From positions 72,055,686 to 72,119,685 of the forward strand of contig OX457030.1 of assembly GCA_949752745.1 (NCBI GenBank): DNA of 64,000 nt, read 5' to 3'. The DNA comes from Protula sp. h YS-2021 (taxonomy: Eukaryota; Annelida; Polychaeta; Sabellida; Serpulidae). This document shows, one piece after another, positions 23,375 to 33,214 of the stretch. Each line of letters begins with the position of its first letter. Position 1 is the first letter of the stretch. The notes beneath the pieces were generated by a model. The model did not search any database and was not told the DNA's origin. It saw only the letters and a program-made list of their open reading frames with translations. The translations under genes and the position numbers were made by a program.

Positions 23375-26300
23375 ATTTGTTAATCGATTGTTCAGTCACT
23401 AGTGTTCAATCACTCATCCTAACAAAACACATCAGACAAACATTGAAAAGAATAGCGAAAACGTTGAGACGTTGACGTGCAGCCGTGAAGATTTTAAGTC
23501 ACCTCTTTCTTGGCCGGCCTTAAAAAAAAGAACAGCGAAATAGTTACAAGCCTGACAACATTTTTTTTTCAGTTTATTTTTAATCTGAAAGCGCCATTTG
23601 TCCTTGTTCTTCATTATTTTGTCTTCAAGTTTTTCCGATGTTTTTCTTCTTATTGTGTTATTTTATGGTGGCAAAATCCTGTTTATTAAAGAAAAGACAC
23701 TGCTTTCAAAAACAAGGCCTTCTATTTCTTGAAATTGACAGAATCCCAAGTTTAAAATTGAACTTGTACATTTCGATGCAAACACTATTCAAAATGAGCG
23801 GATTCACAGATTCGTCTACAAGATTTACGCAAAAAAAAAGGACTCCAGTTTTTTTGTTTTTTTTTTTTTTTTTTTTTTTTTTGGGGGGGGATAAACACGG
23901 TAGCAGAGAAACTTAGAAACACAGAAGTCGTGAAGAAATACATCAAAATCACTTTGATATAGATATAGCGCTCTTTTTGTGTTTGAAACTCATTATAATA
24001 ATGGCATGAATCAATTTTCCTACATTCCAGTAAAGCTTTGACACATTATAGATATACAATTGCACAGAAAATTAACTTTTTATGTATTTCCTTTGTTTCT
24101 TCAAATTTTTTTCCCACTGGAATCCTGCAAGTTTCTTCGACTCATCGTGCGCATTCGAAACCTGAATATATCTTTCCGAAATAGTATAATCGTTTATTAA
24201 TTCAAATCTGTTCGCACTATCGGGAATTTCCCATGCAGACTTCGTTTTGAGTCACGTTCTTTGGATTCACAAGCTACTCAAACTTCGAGCGTTCCGAATA
24301 AAATGCACAAAGTTTCCCCCATCACTGAGAAACGACCGGTCAGAAACTACGGCAAAGTTGGAAGTGCCAGTCTGTGGAAAGTGGTACCATGCGCATAGAC
24401 CCATTTCGCGGAAAGGCCATCGCAGTTGGTTAGATATGTAACTGCGAAAATAGAAACACCCTTTACGAAAGTTCGCTTCCCTCGTACGGCAGCAAGGTTC
24501 ATAGGTTAACAATATTAGCTAATAATCAGAATATATAACCAATTGCAACTTAAAACTATTTGTTACGAAGTTTTTGTAATGGCATGCGGATAGCTACTGA
24601 GGATTGGTGTATCCGCTTCAAATCCTCGCTATGTAACGATATGCAAGTCAACTACGCTGGCTTTAAGGCACATCTGTGGCGATGATGCGCAAGATTCCAC
24701 GACTCAAAAGTCTTTATTGGAATTCGCTATGGGAAAGTACAACGGCATTGCTACATAACTTTTGTGTTACGCTTTCTTAAAAAAGAAAAATATGGAAATA
24801 GCCAAAAATCTTCTGCGATAATTGACATTTGTTTACATCCAAAGAGCATTGTTTAATACGTAAAAAAGTGATTGAAAATTTTGTAATTATCCGCCAAAAC
24901 CTTTTGAATTGGTATTTCAGAAAGTCATTAATCCTTTATTTAAATTTCTGGTTACTTAATTTTAGTCACATGACATTTAAACGTAAACAAACATTTAACA
25001 GGTGATTGAAGAAGCTGACCTTTCTACACGAAGAAATACAAGATTTGCAGCCCATTACAAATTGCACCTGTTTGTAAAAAGGGTATTTTGTGCTTGAACT
25101 TACACTAAATGTTTGAATAATACAGAGTAGTTCTACGTGACTCCCACCTCCACAGACGCTAGTACGGGTACGAGGGAGCGGAGATAGAAATGGTTACAGT
25201 AGATCTGGTCCCAGTGGACCCTTTCTGTCTTCCTAGGTCAGAAAGGGTCACAGTTCCTGTAATAGAAATCACCATTGATCTCAATTTTCGCGGCTCTAGA
25301 TCTTTCGGCGCATGTTCCAGGACACCGAGGTTCGGAGTGGCATCCCTTTTCTTTAAAAGCACACTGAGAAGTATCCTGGCGCACTATTTTCGACCTCGTC
25401 CAAACTACCAAAGTGGAGTAAAGAGTGGTTTTATAACTGCAGAGTCATTGTTGTTGTGGGCGATAATGGGAGATTCTTTATTCTGATCTGAAGAAAACGT
25501 CTATTTTTCTCATTACAAAATTATTATTTGACCATAAAAATTGTGCGCCATAATTTATAATTGGGTAATTTATGTGATGCACCCTTTCTAAAATAACGCC
25601 ATTAGCCCCAGTCGTGCGCCGAGATTGAAAAACTGAGATCAATGACAAGTTATATTATAGGAACTATGACTCTTGCTTCCCAGCAAGAGTCATCTAGGAC
25701 TACAGTAGATCGTAATTGGTGACAACAAAATGTTCAATTCGGACAAAACTTAATTAGCCAGATGCAAATTTGGCGACCTTTTATACTCAAATATTCCTTA
25801 TTTTGCGACATTTGACAAATAAAAATTGTTTTCAGCCACGGAAGACGGTCTTTTCAATTTCACCAATTTGGATCTACTGTAGCCATTCGTTCTCCTCCCC
25901 CTTGTAGAAGAGTGGTGATGGACTAGGGTCACTCGGGACTAAAAAGGGACCCACATGCAGAATTCGTGGCTCAGAAGATAGGAAGCTGACCCCTATTAGC
26001 GGGACAATGTAAGTCTTCGTAGCTCCGACAGAGGGATATACGAAGTTATTTAGTTCAGAGGTGACTCGGAGCTAGCAGGTTGTTAAGAAAAAAAACAACT
26101 AATTTCTCTTTCGTGAAGATATTTTATCTTTAGGCCATGTTTCATTTCATTCGTTTTTATACCGTTAGTTTGCAGTAAAATCACATACTTCTGGAATGAC
26201 CAGCTTGTGATTTTATTAACAGTAATCGTATAACTTGCCAATCCCTCCGAAAGTTTTTCTTTGTGGGCGAAAATATAGGATCCATTTAAATTTCAGGAAA

Positions 26301-26531
26301 ATGTCACAAATCATTGATACACATATATATATAAAGAGGAAAGAAAAAATTCACAATAAATTTTATCAGCAAGTTAAAACGCATTAAGAAGATTATTTTA
26401 CACAAAACAAAAAATACCTTACAATCTACCTGTTAGCACATAAACGAGTCAGTTGACTTAACGAGTTATTTAATCTCCAGCCTGGCACCAAAGGCATTTT
26501 TAAATTGGTGCCCACAGCCAGTTTAGAGTAC
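23375..26531. other. Intergenic, no gene seen apart from a MITE
   Basis: AT-rich sequence with T-runs at ~23855-23882 and a hairpin CCCTTTCTG/CAGAAAGGG at 25219-25247. A second hairpin, GACTCTTGC/GCAAGAGTC, lies at ~25668-25691. Short open frames at 24247-24512 and 25190-25486 have no recognisable domain or splice support. Confidence 0.5.
25703..25879. mobile_element. 177-bp mariner-like MITE
   Basis: The element begins CAGTAGATCGTAATTGGTGA and ends in the inverse, TCACCAATTTGGATCTACTG. TA lies immediately outside each end, as expected for Tc1/mariner target duplication. There is no internal ORF. Confidence 0.7.
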
Positions 26532-27183
26532 TGTTGTGAAAATATGTGAGTCGCAAGCGGGGCTCGAACTGGGAACCTTTCGCTTGATAAGCGAGCGTGC
26601 TAACCACTTAGCCAAAAGCTGCAACTCATGGAAACAGCCAAGCACAAATGAACATGTAGTTACATGTTTGTATATATTCATTTTCACAACACACATTATG
26701 GATACCAACTTCACGACATTCTTCCCTGTTGTGTTTTTTCACCACCCATAGCCGCACGTGGCTTTTCACATGCCCTTCTTTCCATTCGTATTAGTGTAAC
26801 ACTACAGTGTTTGAACATCGTACGAATTTCCATATTTTCTCCCATCTTTGTCTCTTTGGGCCACCCATAGCCGCACGTGGCTGCTTTATTCCAATTTTCA
26901 CACGTGCCCTTCTTGCCATTCGCACCCGCATCAACGTTGCACGAATATCTACCATACAACCGCGACAGGAACGTACTCGTACACATCTGGTACCAATGTT
27001 GTGAAAATATGTGAGTCGCAAGCGGGGCTCGAACTGGGAACCTTTCGCTTGATAAGCGAGCGTGCTAACCACTGGGCCAAAAGCTGCAACTCATGGAAAC
27101 AGCCAAGCACAAATGAACATGTAGTTACATGTTTGTATATATTCATTTTCATAACACACATTATGGATACCAACTTCACGACA
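26532..27183 (-). mobile_element. TRIM-like mini LTR retroelement with tRNA-like LTRs
   Basis: Two 187-bp direct repeats (26532-26718, 26997-27183), each starting TG and ending CA, flank 278 bp. GTAC sits outside both ends as a 4-bp target duplication. On the - strand, TTGGTACCAGATGT follows the upstream repeat and resembles an initiator-Met primer-binding site. Purine-rich AACAGGGAAGAA precedes the downstream repeat like a polypurine tract. No protein is encoded, so it would depend on a helper. The interior carries two related ~118-bp segments starting CACCCATAGCCGCACGTGGC. Confidence 0.72.
26545..26617 (-). other. tRNA-like pol III promoter in one LTR (copy at 27010-27082)
   Basis: On the - strand TGGCTAAGTGG fits the A box and AGTTCGAGCCC the B box, about 40 bases apart. 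The anticodon-stem region CGCTTATCAAGCG is nearly palindromic, so a functional tRNA is doubtful. The second copy differs by only a few bases. Confidence 0.6.
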
Positions 27184-27658
27184 GTACTAACTCCGCTTGT
27201 CGGTTTAAGATAATTTTATATCGCACCTTTCAAAATCATTTGGGCAACGTATACCCAGCACATGCTATGCGCTGCGTGCTGAAAAGGTAGTGTTATTTCG
27301 GAAGGCAACCTATTGATCAACAAGGGAAAAAAGCTTGGAATTTACAATGGCATAATAAAGTCACTCGATGGGCTCTCAGTAACCACATATATTAATTTAC
27401 TTCATTTAACTCGAACCACCAGAAACCCTCATCAAACACATTCTTTTTATTGCATATAAATTTAGCAACATCTTTTCTTTTCCTCAACCATCAACTTGGT
27501 AAGTACAGCTAAGCAACTAACTGCAGTAAATTGGCTTGCGAATGACATTTTTAAAGCCACATGCTAGCAAAAGTGGCAAAATGGAACACTTTTTTTTTAA
27601 ATACACAAATCGACATTAAAACAAGATTATATGCGTTTTTGTGGTACCTAGATGAAAG

Positions 27659-27664
27659 AATGAA
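27659..27664. other. Left target-site duplication AATGAA
   Basis: Identical to 48348-48353 at the other end of the element. Six bases is the usual Polinton duplication. Confidence 0.95.
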
Positions 27665-28752
27665 AGTAGTTATATAATGAGAGAACCACTGCATAGCAAC
27701 TGAAAAGTGATGAGAGAACCACTGCATAGCAACGGAAAATGGATGAGAGAACCACTGCACTTGAGTGGAGTGCAGTGGTTTATATATGGGCGAGGAAAAG
27801 GAGCGAAAAAGCACCAATGAGAATGCAGTGTTAAAGGTGCATTTCTATTGGCTAGAGGATGTGAAAATTTCGCTCCTTTTGCTCTGGCATATAAAAGGGA
27901 GTGTAAGAAGAAAGAGTGAGTTGTAAAGAGTTTGGCAAGCATGTCCCCCTCCCTTGGTTTAAGGCTTTGTTAGAGTATTGTTAGAGTATGGTTTGTGTGA
28001 CGAGAGAAGGGAAAACGTTATTTGATGGGAGTTTGCATGAAGGTTTTGTACAGTGAGTTGGGAGTGATGACGAAAGAAAACGTCATTTGATGCAGTTGGA
28101 AGGATTGCGAGCGAAAAAAAGGTGTTTCCGGTGAAACGTTGTATGTATGGGGATGGTAGGGAGGGGGGGGGGCAGCTTGTGAGGGGAAAAAAAGGTGTGC
28201 CGTGAGCGTCTCGAGTGAAACGGTGTGTGGCGTGCCGAGACGGGGTTGGGGAGAGAGATGGGGAGACAGTATAAGAGTTTTTTTTTAAAGAAGGCGTGTG
28301 CGCGCCGAGACGGTGACCGAGACGGTGACAGTATGAGGGGGGGTGGGGGTGGGAGAGAGGGCTGTGTGTGTGTCACCACCGCTTTGCCTTGAAAGAAGGC
28401 GTCGAGACGGGGTCGAGAGAGGGTTGTTGAGCTTTTGGTGTTGCCACCGCCGCCGCCACGCCTTGAAAGAAGGTGTCGAGACGGGGTCGAGACGGGGTCT
28501 AGAGAGAGAGAGGAGGAGAGAGAGGGGAGAGAGCTGTTGCCGCCGCCGCCACGCCTTGAAAGAAGGTGTCGAGACGGGGTCGAGAGAGAGCTGTTGCCGC
28601 CGCCGCCACGCCTTGAAAGAAAGGCGGGGAGACGGGGTTTTTTTTCTTTTTTTTTATTTTTTAAAGCATTTCCCACATATTCTCATGCATACACTAACAC
28701 GATAGGTTTGTTTGCTTATTTTTGAAGAATGGGTGGCCGCTGAAAAGCGGCC
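27665..28752. repeat. Left terminal inverted repeat of the Polinton
   Basis: It matches 47271-48347 in reverse complement with few differences. The outer part has three GAGAGAACCACTGCATAGCA-type subrepeats and TTTATATATGGGCGAGG. The inner part has repeated CGAGACGGGGTCGAGAGAG and GCCGCCGCCGCCACGCCTTG words. Open frames across it are composition artefacts. Confidence 0.95.
28735..28752. terminator. Hairpin at the inner end of the left TIR
   Basis: GGCCGCT-GAAA-AGCGGCC forms a perfect 7-bp GC stem. It lies 12 bases beyond the stop codon of the outward-facing gene ending at 28765. The right TIR has the same stem with loop CCAA at 47271-47288. A transcript-end or replication role is inference. 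Confidence 0.5.
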
Positions 28753-28764
28753 GTGAAGGGATTT

Positions 28765-29817
28765 TCAGAGTCGTTTTTCTTCTTTCTTCTTCTTCTTGTT
28801 CTTCTTCCTACTGTCAGTTTCTGCTGCCACTGGTGCTACTTGGCCGCTGGTGCTGGCTACGCTACCGCTAATTTCACTGCAGGCACACTTTCTTTTGTGT
28901 GCTGCGACCCCAGCCCTGTGCGAGTCGAAACCTTCACCTCGGACACAGCAATAATAATGTTCATATGCAATGGCTTCTGCACATTGCTGTTCATGCAGGC
29001 GTATAGAAGCGCCTGCAGGAATTGAATGATGACAGAAGTCACAGGATTGAACGCCGCTTAACTTGTCGACGAGGAGCATAAGGCCCTGGAGGCCTGTTTG
29101 GTTTGAGGTGGCCTCCAGTTTCGACTGCCCAGGATTGAAGCCGTAGTCAGTGTTTAAAGGTGCCTGCTTTGATGTATCGGAGATGCTAGCGATAGCGGCC
29201 GCTAGCTCATTATCAGGAGTTGATGTTGTTGCGACGATGTTGTCGGGTTGTTGTTGTGTAGTTGGTGTCGCCAACACCTGAACATCAACTGCCTGCGGAT
29301 GGGCTACCAGCGAAGTTGCCAGCACGGTTGAGGCAGTTAGCACAGTGGCAGGAGTCACTTTGGTAGGAGGAGCTGTTGTAGGTGCTTCTTGGCAGGGCGG
29401 CGGCGGCGGTGGGGAGCTCACTGGCGGCGGTAGCGGTGAAAACGGCAGCGGCGGCAGTGGGGAGCTCACTGGCAACGGCAGCGGTGAAAACGGCAGAGGC
29501 AGCGCTGGGGAGCTCACTGGCAGTGGCGGCGGCAGCGGCGGTGGGGAGCTCACTGGCAGCGGTGGTGGTGGGGAGCTCACTGGCGGCAGCGGCGGCAGCG
29601 GCGGCTGATCCCTCTTGTTTAAGCGTTGATGGCTTTCTTCTGCCGCCCTGCCAAACCGGTTGAAATCTTCTCTTGGACGAGTCTGAAAATCCCTCCACTT
29701 TTCGTAGAGGAACGTCTGATAATCTATATAAACCTCTTCAAAAAGGTTTACATCTTTTTCACTAAAATGATAGGTTCTCAGGCGTTCCTCTGAGAAAAAT
29801 TCTTTTTTGTATTGCAT
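28765..29817 (-). CDS. Polinton outer-left gene, proline-rich protein with zinc-finger-like C-terminus
   Basis: I start at ATG 29817 (MQYKKEFFSEERLRTYHFSE), giving 350 residues. The open frame runs on upstream to 29964 through low-complexity sequence. The N-terminal ~80 residues are charged and helical. About 110 residues of PPLPPLPPVSS-type repeats and a Thr/Ser linker follow. Near residues 260-320 is a Cys/His block (CDFCHHS, LHEQQC, YYCC, HRAGVAAHKRKC) that could hold two zinc ions. The end is very basic (KKNKKKKKEEKR). It faces outward into the left TIR and shares an inverted upstream module with the RING gene at the other end. No family assigned. Confidence 0.6.
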   Translation of the reverse strand: MQYKKEFFSEERLRTYHFSEKDVNLFEEVYIDYQTFLYEKWRDFQTRPREDFNRFGRAAEESHQRLNKRDQPPLPPLPPVSSPPPPLPVSSPPPLPPPLPVSSPALPLPFSPLPLPVSSPLPPLPFSPLPPPVSSPPPPPPCQEAPTTAPPTKVTPATVLTASTVLATSLVAHPQAVDVQVLATPTTQQQPDNIVATTSTPDNELAAAIASISDTSKQAPLNTDYGFNPGQSKLEATSNQTGLQGLMLLVDKLSGVQSCDFCHHSIPAGASIRLHEQQCAEAIAYEHYYCCVRGEGFDSHRAGVAAHKRKCACSEISGSVASTSGQVAPVAAETDSRKKNKKKKKEEKRL

Positions 29818-29924
29818 TCTGCTTGTATTCGTGTCTGAGTCGCGTTCGAAATGGCAACAGCAGCAGCAGGCAGAGATGACGAAATGTGTGTATGTGACGA
29901 AATGGTGTGTAAGCCAAACGTCAG

Positions 29925-30085
29925 ACCACCCCCCCCCCCTAGTACAGTGTACAGCGCACAGCACACAGTATGTCGACGACCCCCCCCCCTAGTACAGAGT
30001 ACAGCGCACAGCGTGTCGACCCCCCCCCCTACCACGAAAGAAAAGGCAAAAATCATTTCCCAAACAAAAAGAAACTTATGTTAGG
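29925..30085. promoter_or_regulatory. Left subterminal module, inverted copy of 46395-46610
   Basis: C-runs alternate with CTAGTACAGAGTACAGCGCA and GTGTCGAC, then a stretch ending AAAGAAACTTATGTTAGG. The same words occur in reverse complement before the RING gene at 46395-46610, with a weaker copy at 46170-46270. It sits just upstream of the outer-left gene. Confidence 0.55.
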
Positions 30086-30306
30086 GGTTTTTAAAACATT
30101 TTCCACACATTTATCTTGACGAAATGAATGGTTGTGTAAACGAAATGTCATTTATGCAATTGTTAACGTGATTAAAGGATTTGAAATAACGATGGCTTTA
30201 GCGGTGGCTTTAGCGGCGGCTTCCGCGCTGAAGTGTAGAAAAAAAACGACCACCCACCCACCCCCCCCCCCTCCCTCCCTCCCAATTTCAGCATAAAAAA
30301 AACTCA

Positions 30307-30314
30307 TATATAAG
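30307..30314 (+). promoter_or_regulatory. TATA box (TATATAAG)
   Basis: It lies 22 bases before the first ATG of the CARD-like gene. A start ~30 bases downstream would fall after that ATG, which favours an internal ATG at 30344 or 30389. Confidence 0.5.
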
Positions 30315-30328
30315 GGTCTGTTGTCGAG

Positions 30329-31474
30329 ATGTGGCCAAAAATCATGGAAGCGTTGCTGAATACACCTCCTCTTCCTCCAGCTATCAACATGGACGATTTG
30401 TTTGGGGAACCGTATACTTTTGATGCCTCAGTATTGCCAGTATTACCAGTGGAAGAGATAGATGCATTCTTGGTGAACATGACAGAGGCTGAAAAAGACT
30501 TGGAGGAACTGTTAGGCATTCCATTAGACGGCACAGTACAGCAAATGCTAGATTTTAAGGAAGCGTTAGGCGCTGCTACTGCTCCGTTAGATATACCTCC
30601 AGTGCAGCAAGGGATACAGCAAGGAATGGAGCAAGACATGCCAGATCCTGAGGGCCCCGACTACCCGTTCTGGGTTGCACATGCACTTGTCAATGGTCGA
30701 AACACACAACTCAGCACAAAGTTAGAAGCTCATTTGAAGCAACTTAAGGAAGAAGTGAGCGACGACGACGACGAGTCCAGCGCCAGCGAGCCTGAGGAGG
30801 AGGAGCTTGAGGAGGGAGAAGTGTTAAGTGATGATGATGAAGAAGGCAAGCATTTGAAATTGAAATTTGAATCGAGTAAGACCATCCTTGTGACTGAGAA
30901 AGATGTGACGCTGTTGAAAAGAAACTTTCAAGCCGTGCTTCCTCTGATTGATAGCAACATTTTATGGTGTTTATGTGAAGAAGGCTTTTTCAACAACCAC
31001 ACGTACATGTACCTAATGGAAGAAATGAACCCTGTCATGATGCTCATGTTCATGCTAGAAGGAACCCAAGAGGATGTTCCGGCGTCAGAGCCAAAGTTCA
31101 CCGAAGCCATGACTCGACGTTTCATTCAACTGTTTAGACTCCTTCATGAGGAACAGTTTAAGGCGTTGTGTCTGCCAGAGCCGAAGTGTGTGAATGAGGG
31201 TCGCGATTTCAAATGTGCAAAGGTCATGCTGCATGGTTTCAAATACCTTGTAGAACGCATTCAGGTGTATGATATGATGGCCTACCTCTATGAAAAAGGA
31301 CATTTCACCATGCCAATGCTGTTTCAATGGATACTAGGGCATCGGACCCCAGGAGACTTTTTAGTGATTGTCATGAGACAATCTTTAACAGGTGGTTTAC
31401 CAACAGCCTTTCTGGATGGTGTCAATGAGATGACTCCGCGATTTTACAAGCATCTCATGAAAACTTACATGTAA
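30329..31474 (+). CDS. Polinton protein with two CARD-like death-fold segments
   Basis: 381 residues from the first ATG. The TATA position suggests translation from Met-6 (30344) or Met-21 (30389). Residues ~140-175 are a Glu/Asp/Ser-rich acidic linker (SDDDDESSASEPEEEELEEG). Residues ~190-240 and ~290-370 each show a six-helix CARD-like pattern. In the second, LVERIQVYDMMAYLYEKGHF is followed by a TPGDF turn and GGLPTAFLDG, matching the hydrophobic spacing and G-x-x-AF signature of caspase-recruitment domains. CARDs mediate assembly of caspase and innate-immune signalling complexes, so a role in altering host cell death or sensing is plausible. This rests on motif reading only. Poxvirus/adintovirus-style Bcl-2 folds are a less likely alternative. 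Confidence 0.6.
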   Translation: MWPKIMEALLNTPPLPPAINMDDLFGEPYTFDASVLPVLPVEEIDAFLVNMTEAEKDLEELLGIPLDGTVQQMLDFKEALGAATAPLDIPPVQQGIQQGMEQDMPDPEGPDYPFWVAHALVNGRNTQLSTKLEAHLKQLKEEVSDDDDESSASEPEEEELEEGEVLSDDDEEGKHLKLKFESSKTILVTEKDVTLLKRNFQAVLPLIDSNILWCLCEEGFFNNHTYMYLMEEMNPVMMLMFMLEGTQEDVPASEPKFTEAMTRRFIQLFRLLHEEQFKALCLPEPKCVNEGRDFKCAKVMLHGFKYLVERIQVYDMMAYLYEKGHFTMPMLFQWILGHRTPGDFLVIVMRQSLTGGLPTAFLDGVNEMTPRFYKHLMKTYM

Positions 31475-31484
31475 CTTTCCCTGG

Positions 31485-31492
31485 TATAAAAG
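31485..31492 (+). promoter_or_regulatory. TATA box (TATAAAAG) for the 31544 gene
   Basis: TATAAAAGGGGGCGG lies 52 bases before the ATG and 11 bases after the CARD-like stop codon. Confidence 0.75.
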
Positions 31493-31543
31493 GGGGCGGC
31501 AGCGCGCGGCAGCGGATCACAAAGTCTGCAATCATTCACCGTA

Positions 31544-31981
31544 ATGTCTTCACCATTTTACAGATGTGCAGAGACTATGGATGATATCTTCAAAGTGAAT
31601 TATACTAACTATGTATTTTCAAAGCTTCCTGATTTTGAATGGGAATGGATGCAGCAAGTGAAGAATTTACATCTGCATTGGGAAGCTGTTGGAAAGACTA
31701 TTCCAAGTGATTATTTCATCGACTCGTTTCTACGTGACTGTGAAGATCTACATGTACTATCAGCTTATGACATTGATTCAGCATTTATCCACGCGAATAC
31801 AATTTGGGCAGTGGAGCTCATGTTAGCTGTAGCTGCAAGAATCATTTTACTTTATGATGATGATGTTTCATTGACGACGAATGTATCAGACCTTGTTCGA
31901 TTCAACTATGGACGAGTGGAAGTGAATTCAAAGCTTTGCAAGAAGTTTGAAAAGCTTGACTCAGCGGATGGTTGGGTATAA
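31544..31981 (+). CDS. Small acidic Polinton protein, paralogue family A copy 1
   Basis: 145 residues with no recognised domain. It is rich in aromatic and acidic residues (YVFSKLPDFEWEWMQQV, then HLHWEAVG and FLRDCEDLHVLSAYDIDSAF). The spacing W, then C-D/E, then D-x-D-x-A, then a hydrophobic helix recurs in the genes at 32687 and 33872, so I infer three paralogues. Its stop codon TAA is embedded in the TATA box of the next gene. Confidence 0.65.
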   Translation: MSSPFYRCAETMDDIFKVNYTNYVFSKLPDFEWEWMQQVKNLHLHWEAVGKTIPSDYFIDSFLRDCEDLHVLSAYDIDSAFIHANTIWAVELMLAVAARIILLYDDDVSLTTNVSDLVRFNYGRVEVNSKLCKKFEKLDSADGWV

Positions 31982-31984
31982 AAG
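31977..31984 (+). promoter_or_regulatory. TATA box overlapping the previous stop codon
   Basis: TATAAAAGGGG contains the TAA (31979-31981) that ends the 31544 gene. It is 36 bases before the ATG of the PC4-like gene at 32020. Confidence 0.75.
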
Positions 31985-32019
31985 GGGTGTGTGGACCTCA
32001 TCAGTACAGTGTAGCAGTC

Positions 32020-32442
32020 ATGGAGAACAACACAAGCAGCAGTTTTAAAATTAGTGCCAACTTAACCATTACTGTGGAGCATGGACAATATGGACCATTT
32101 CTACGCATCAAACGTTGAGAGAGATGGTGTGCTTATTCCCCATCTTTGTGGAAGATTGTGTGTCAGAACGTGAAAAAATGCCGCGACATTGGCTTCAAAC
32201 TGTACTTAACGGAAACAAAGTGGCTTGAAGTCATTTCATACTTGGACATGCGCTATGTGAGCTTCGTGCGTACATCACGGTTTGAAGGGAAAGAATACAC
32301 ACATCACATCAACACGAATGATGGTGAATGGGAGGCACTGCTTCAGGAGATGGATCACATCGACTCCGCCTTATCGGTGAACCGTGTACGGAATGTCATG
32401 ACAAGAAAACGATCATCAAGTTGCAAAAGGATGATCGGATGA
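32020..32442 (+). pseudogene. PC4-like protein gene with an in-frame stop
   Basis: One reading frame of 140 codons runs from ATG 32020 to TGA 32442 but is interrupted by TGA at 32116-32118 (codon 33). The C-terminal half shows two strand-strand-helix units ending TETKWLEVISYL and NTNDGEWEALLQEM. This is the W-x-x-L ending also seen in the four leftward ORFs at 40330-41712, where the first is clearly similar to transcriptional coactivator PC4/p15. PC4 proteins bind single-stranded DNA. The stop could be a nonsense change from CGA, readthrough or sequencing error. The next gene starts at an ATGA overlap. Confidence 0.6.
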
Positions 32443-32654
32443 AGGTGTCAAAGTTATCCAAGAAAAGACTGGCTGAAGTTCAGTTGGAGAATATGGATGT
32501 ACAAAATCAACTTGGACTTACCTGTGACTATTGCGGTGCTTGCGGATATATGGAGGATTATTATTGCCACTGCCACAAGTACAATTGTCAGATGTGTGAA
32601 CCAAACAACTTCTGCGGCAAGTGTGGAGTACTTAAGGTGTGTGAAGCACAGTAG
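32439..32654 (+). CDS. Small cysteine-rich zinc-binding protein
   Basis: 71 residues from ATG 32439, which overlaps the preceding stop as ATGA. An open frame also extends upstream to 32328, but the overlap favours this start. The second half packs ten cysteines (CDYCGACGYM, CHCHKYNCQMC, CGKCGVLKVC), enough for two zinc sites of ribbon or RING type. The N-terminal half is basic and helical. Function unknown. Confidence 0.6.
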   Translation: MKVSKLSKKRLAEVQLENMDVQNQLGLTCDYCGACGYMEDYYCHCHKYNCQMCEPNNFCGKCGVLKVCEAQ

Positions 32655-32686
32655 AAGCCCTCACACACACACGCACAGCAAACAAG

Positions 32687-33202
32687 ATGGATGCATGTTT
32701 TAGAAAAGCTTATGTTGACTTGATGATTGCTAAACTGACTTGCTGCGGCACTCCAGACTATCAGCTTTATCACTTGGACGCTTATTGGGATGTTGTACAT
32801 CACAGTCTTGATGTGATTGAACTACATTCACGATTTCTTGGAGAATGTGACACAATTGGAGTAGAAGATCCTGACTTTGACTTTGATGCTGCCCTCTATT
32901 CTGCTCGCACTGACGTGGAAGTATATTTCACCGTGGTGGATTATTTGAGAGATTGCTGCAAAGAAGAAGAGGAAACTGAGCAGCCTTATCAGCTTTGTCA
33001 GGTAAGCCCCCCCCTTCTCCCTTTTTTTTAACACTAACAACTCTAAAACCAACAGCAGCAGCAACAGCTAACAATGTTTTTCTTTCTAGCAAATTTAATT
33101 TTATGTGAGTGGTTTCAACGTGAACAAAGAAAGAAGATGATAGAAGAGGTAGCAGATATATGAAAACATATTGTATTGCAGGAAGAAGACATGTTAGAAT
33201 AA
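32687..33202 (+). CDS. Small acidic Polinton protein, family A copy 2, probably spliced
   Basis: The open frame runs 32687-33031, but a GTAAGC donor after QLCQ (exon end 33001) suggests the low-complexity tail is intronic. Two acceptors follow. TTTCTTTCTAG at 33089 gives a stop after two codons, and TTGTATTGCAG at 33181 adds EEDMLE before TAA at 33202. The body (YWDVVHHSLDVIELHSRFLG, then CDTIG and DFDFDAALYSA) shares its spacing with the genes at 31544 and 33872. No known domain. Confidence 0.6.
33002..33181 (+). other. Candidate spliceosomal intron in a Polinton gene
   Basis: Donor GTAAGC at 33002, a pyrimidine tract with TTTTTCTTTCTAG to 33089, and an alternative acceptor ending 33181. 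A C-run and T-run lie inside. Confidence 0.45.
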
Positions 33203-33214
33203 ACCAAAGTCAAC

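Noticed and set aside
26545..26617. Functional tRNA gene
   Set aside because: A and B boxes are good, but the anticodon arm is not a normal tRNA and it is repeated as part of an LTR.
28083..28725. Arg/Pro-rich frames in the left TIR, mirrored at 47318-47994
   Set aside because: Present in both TIRs in several frames, low-complexity, with no domain or promoter logic.
29345..29663. Gly/Ser- and Ala-rich frames on the + strand
   Set aside because: Antisense to the proline-rich stretch of the outer-left Polinton gene.
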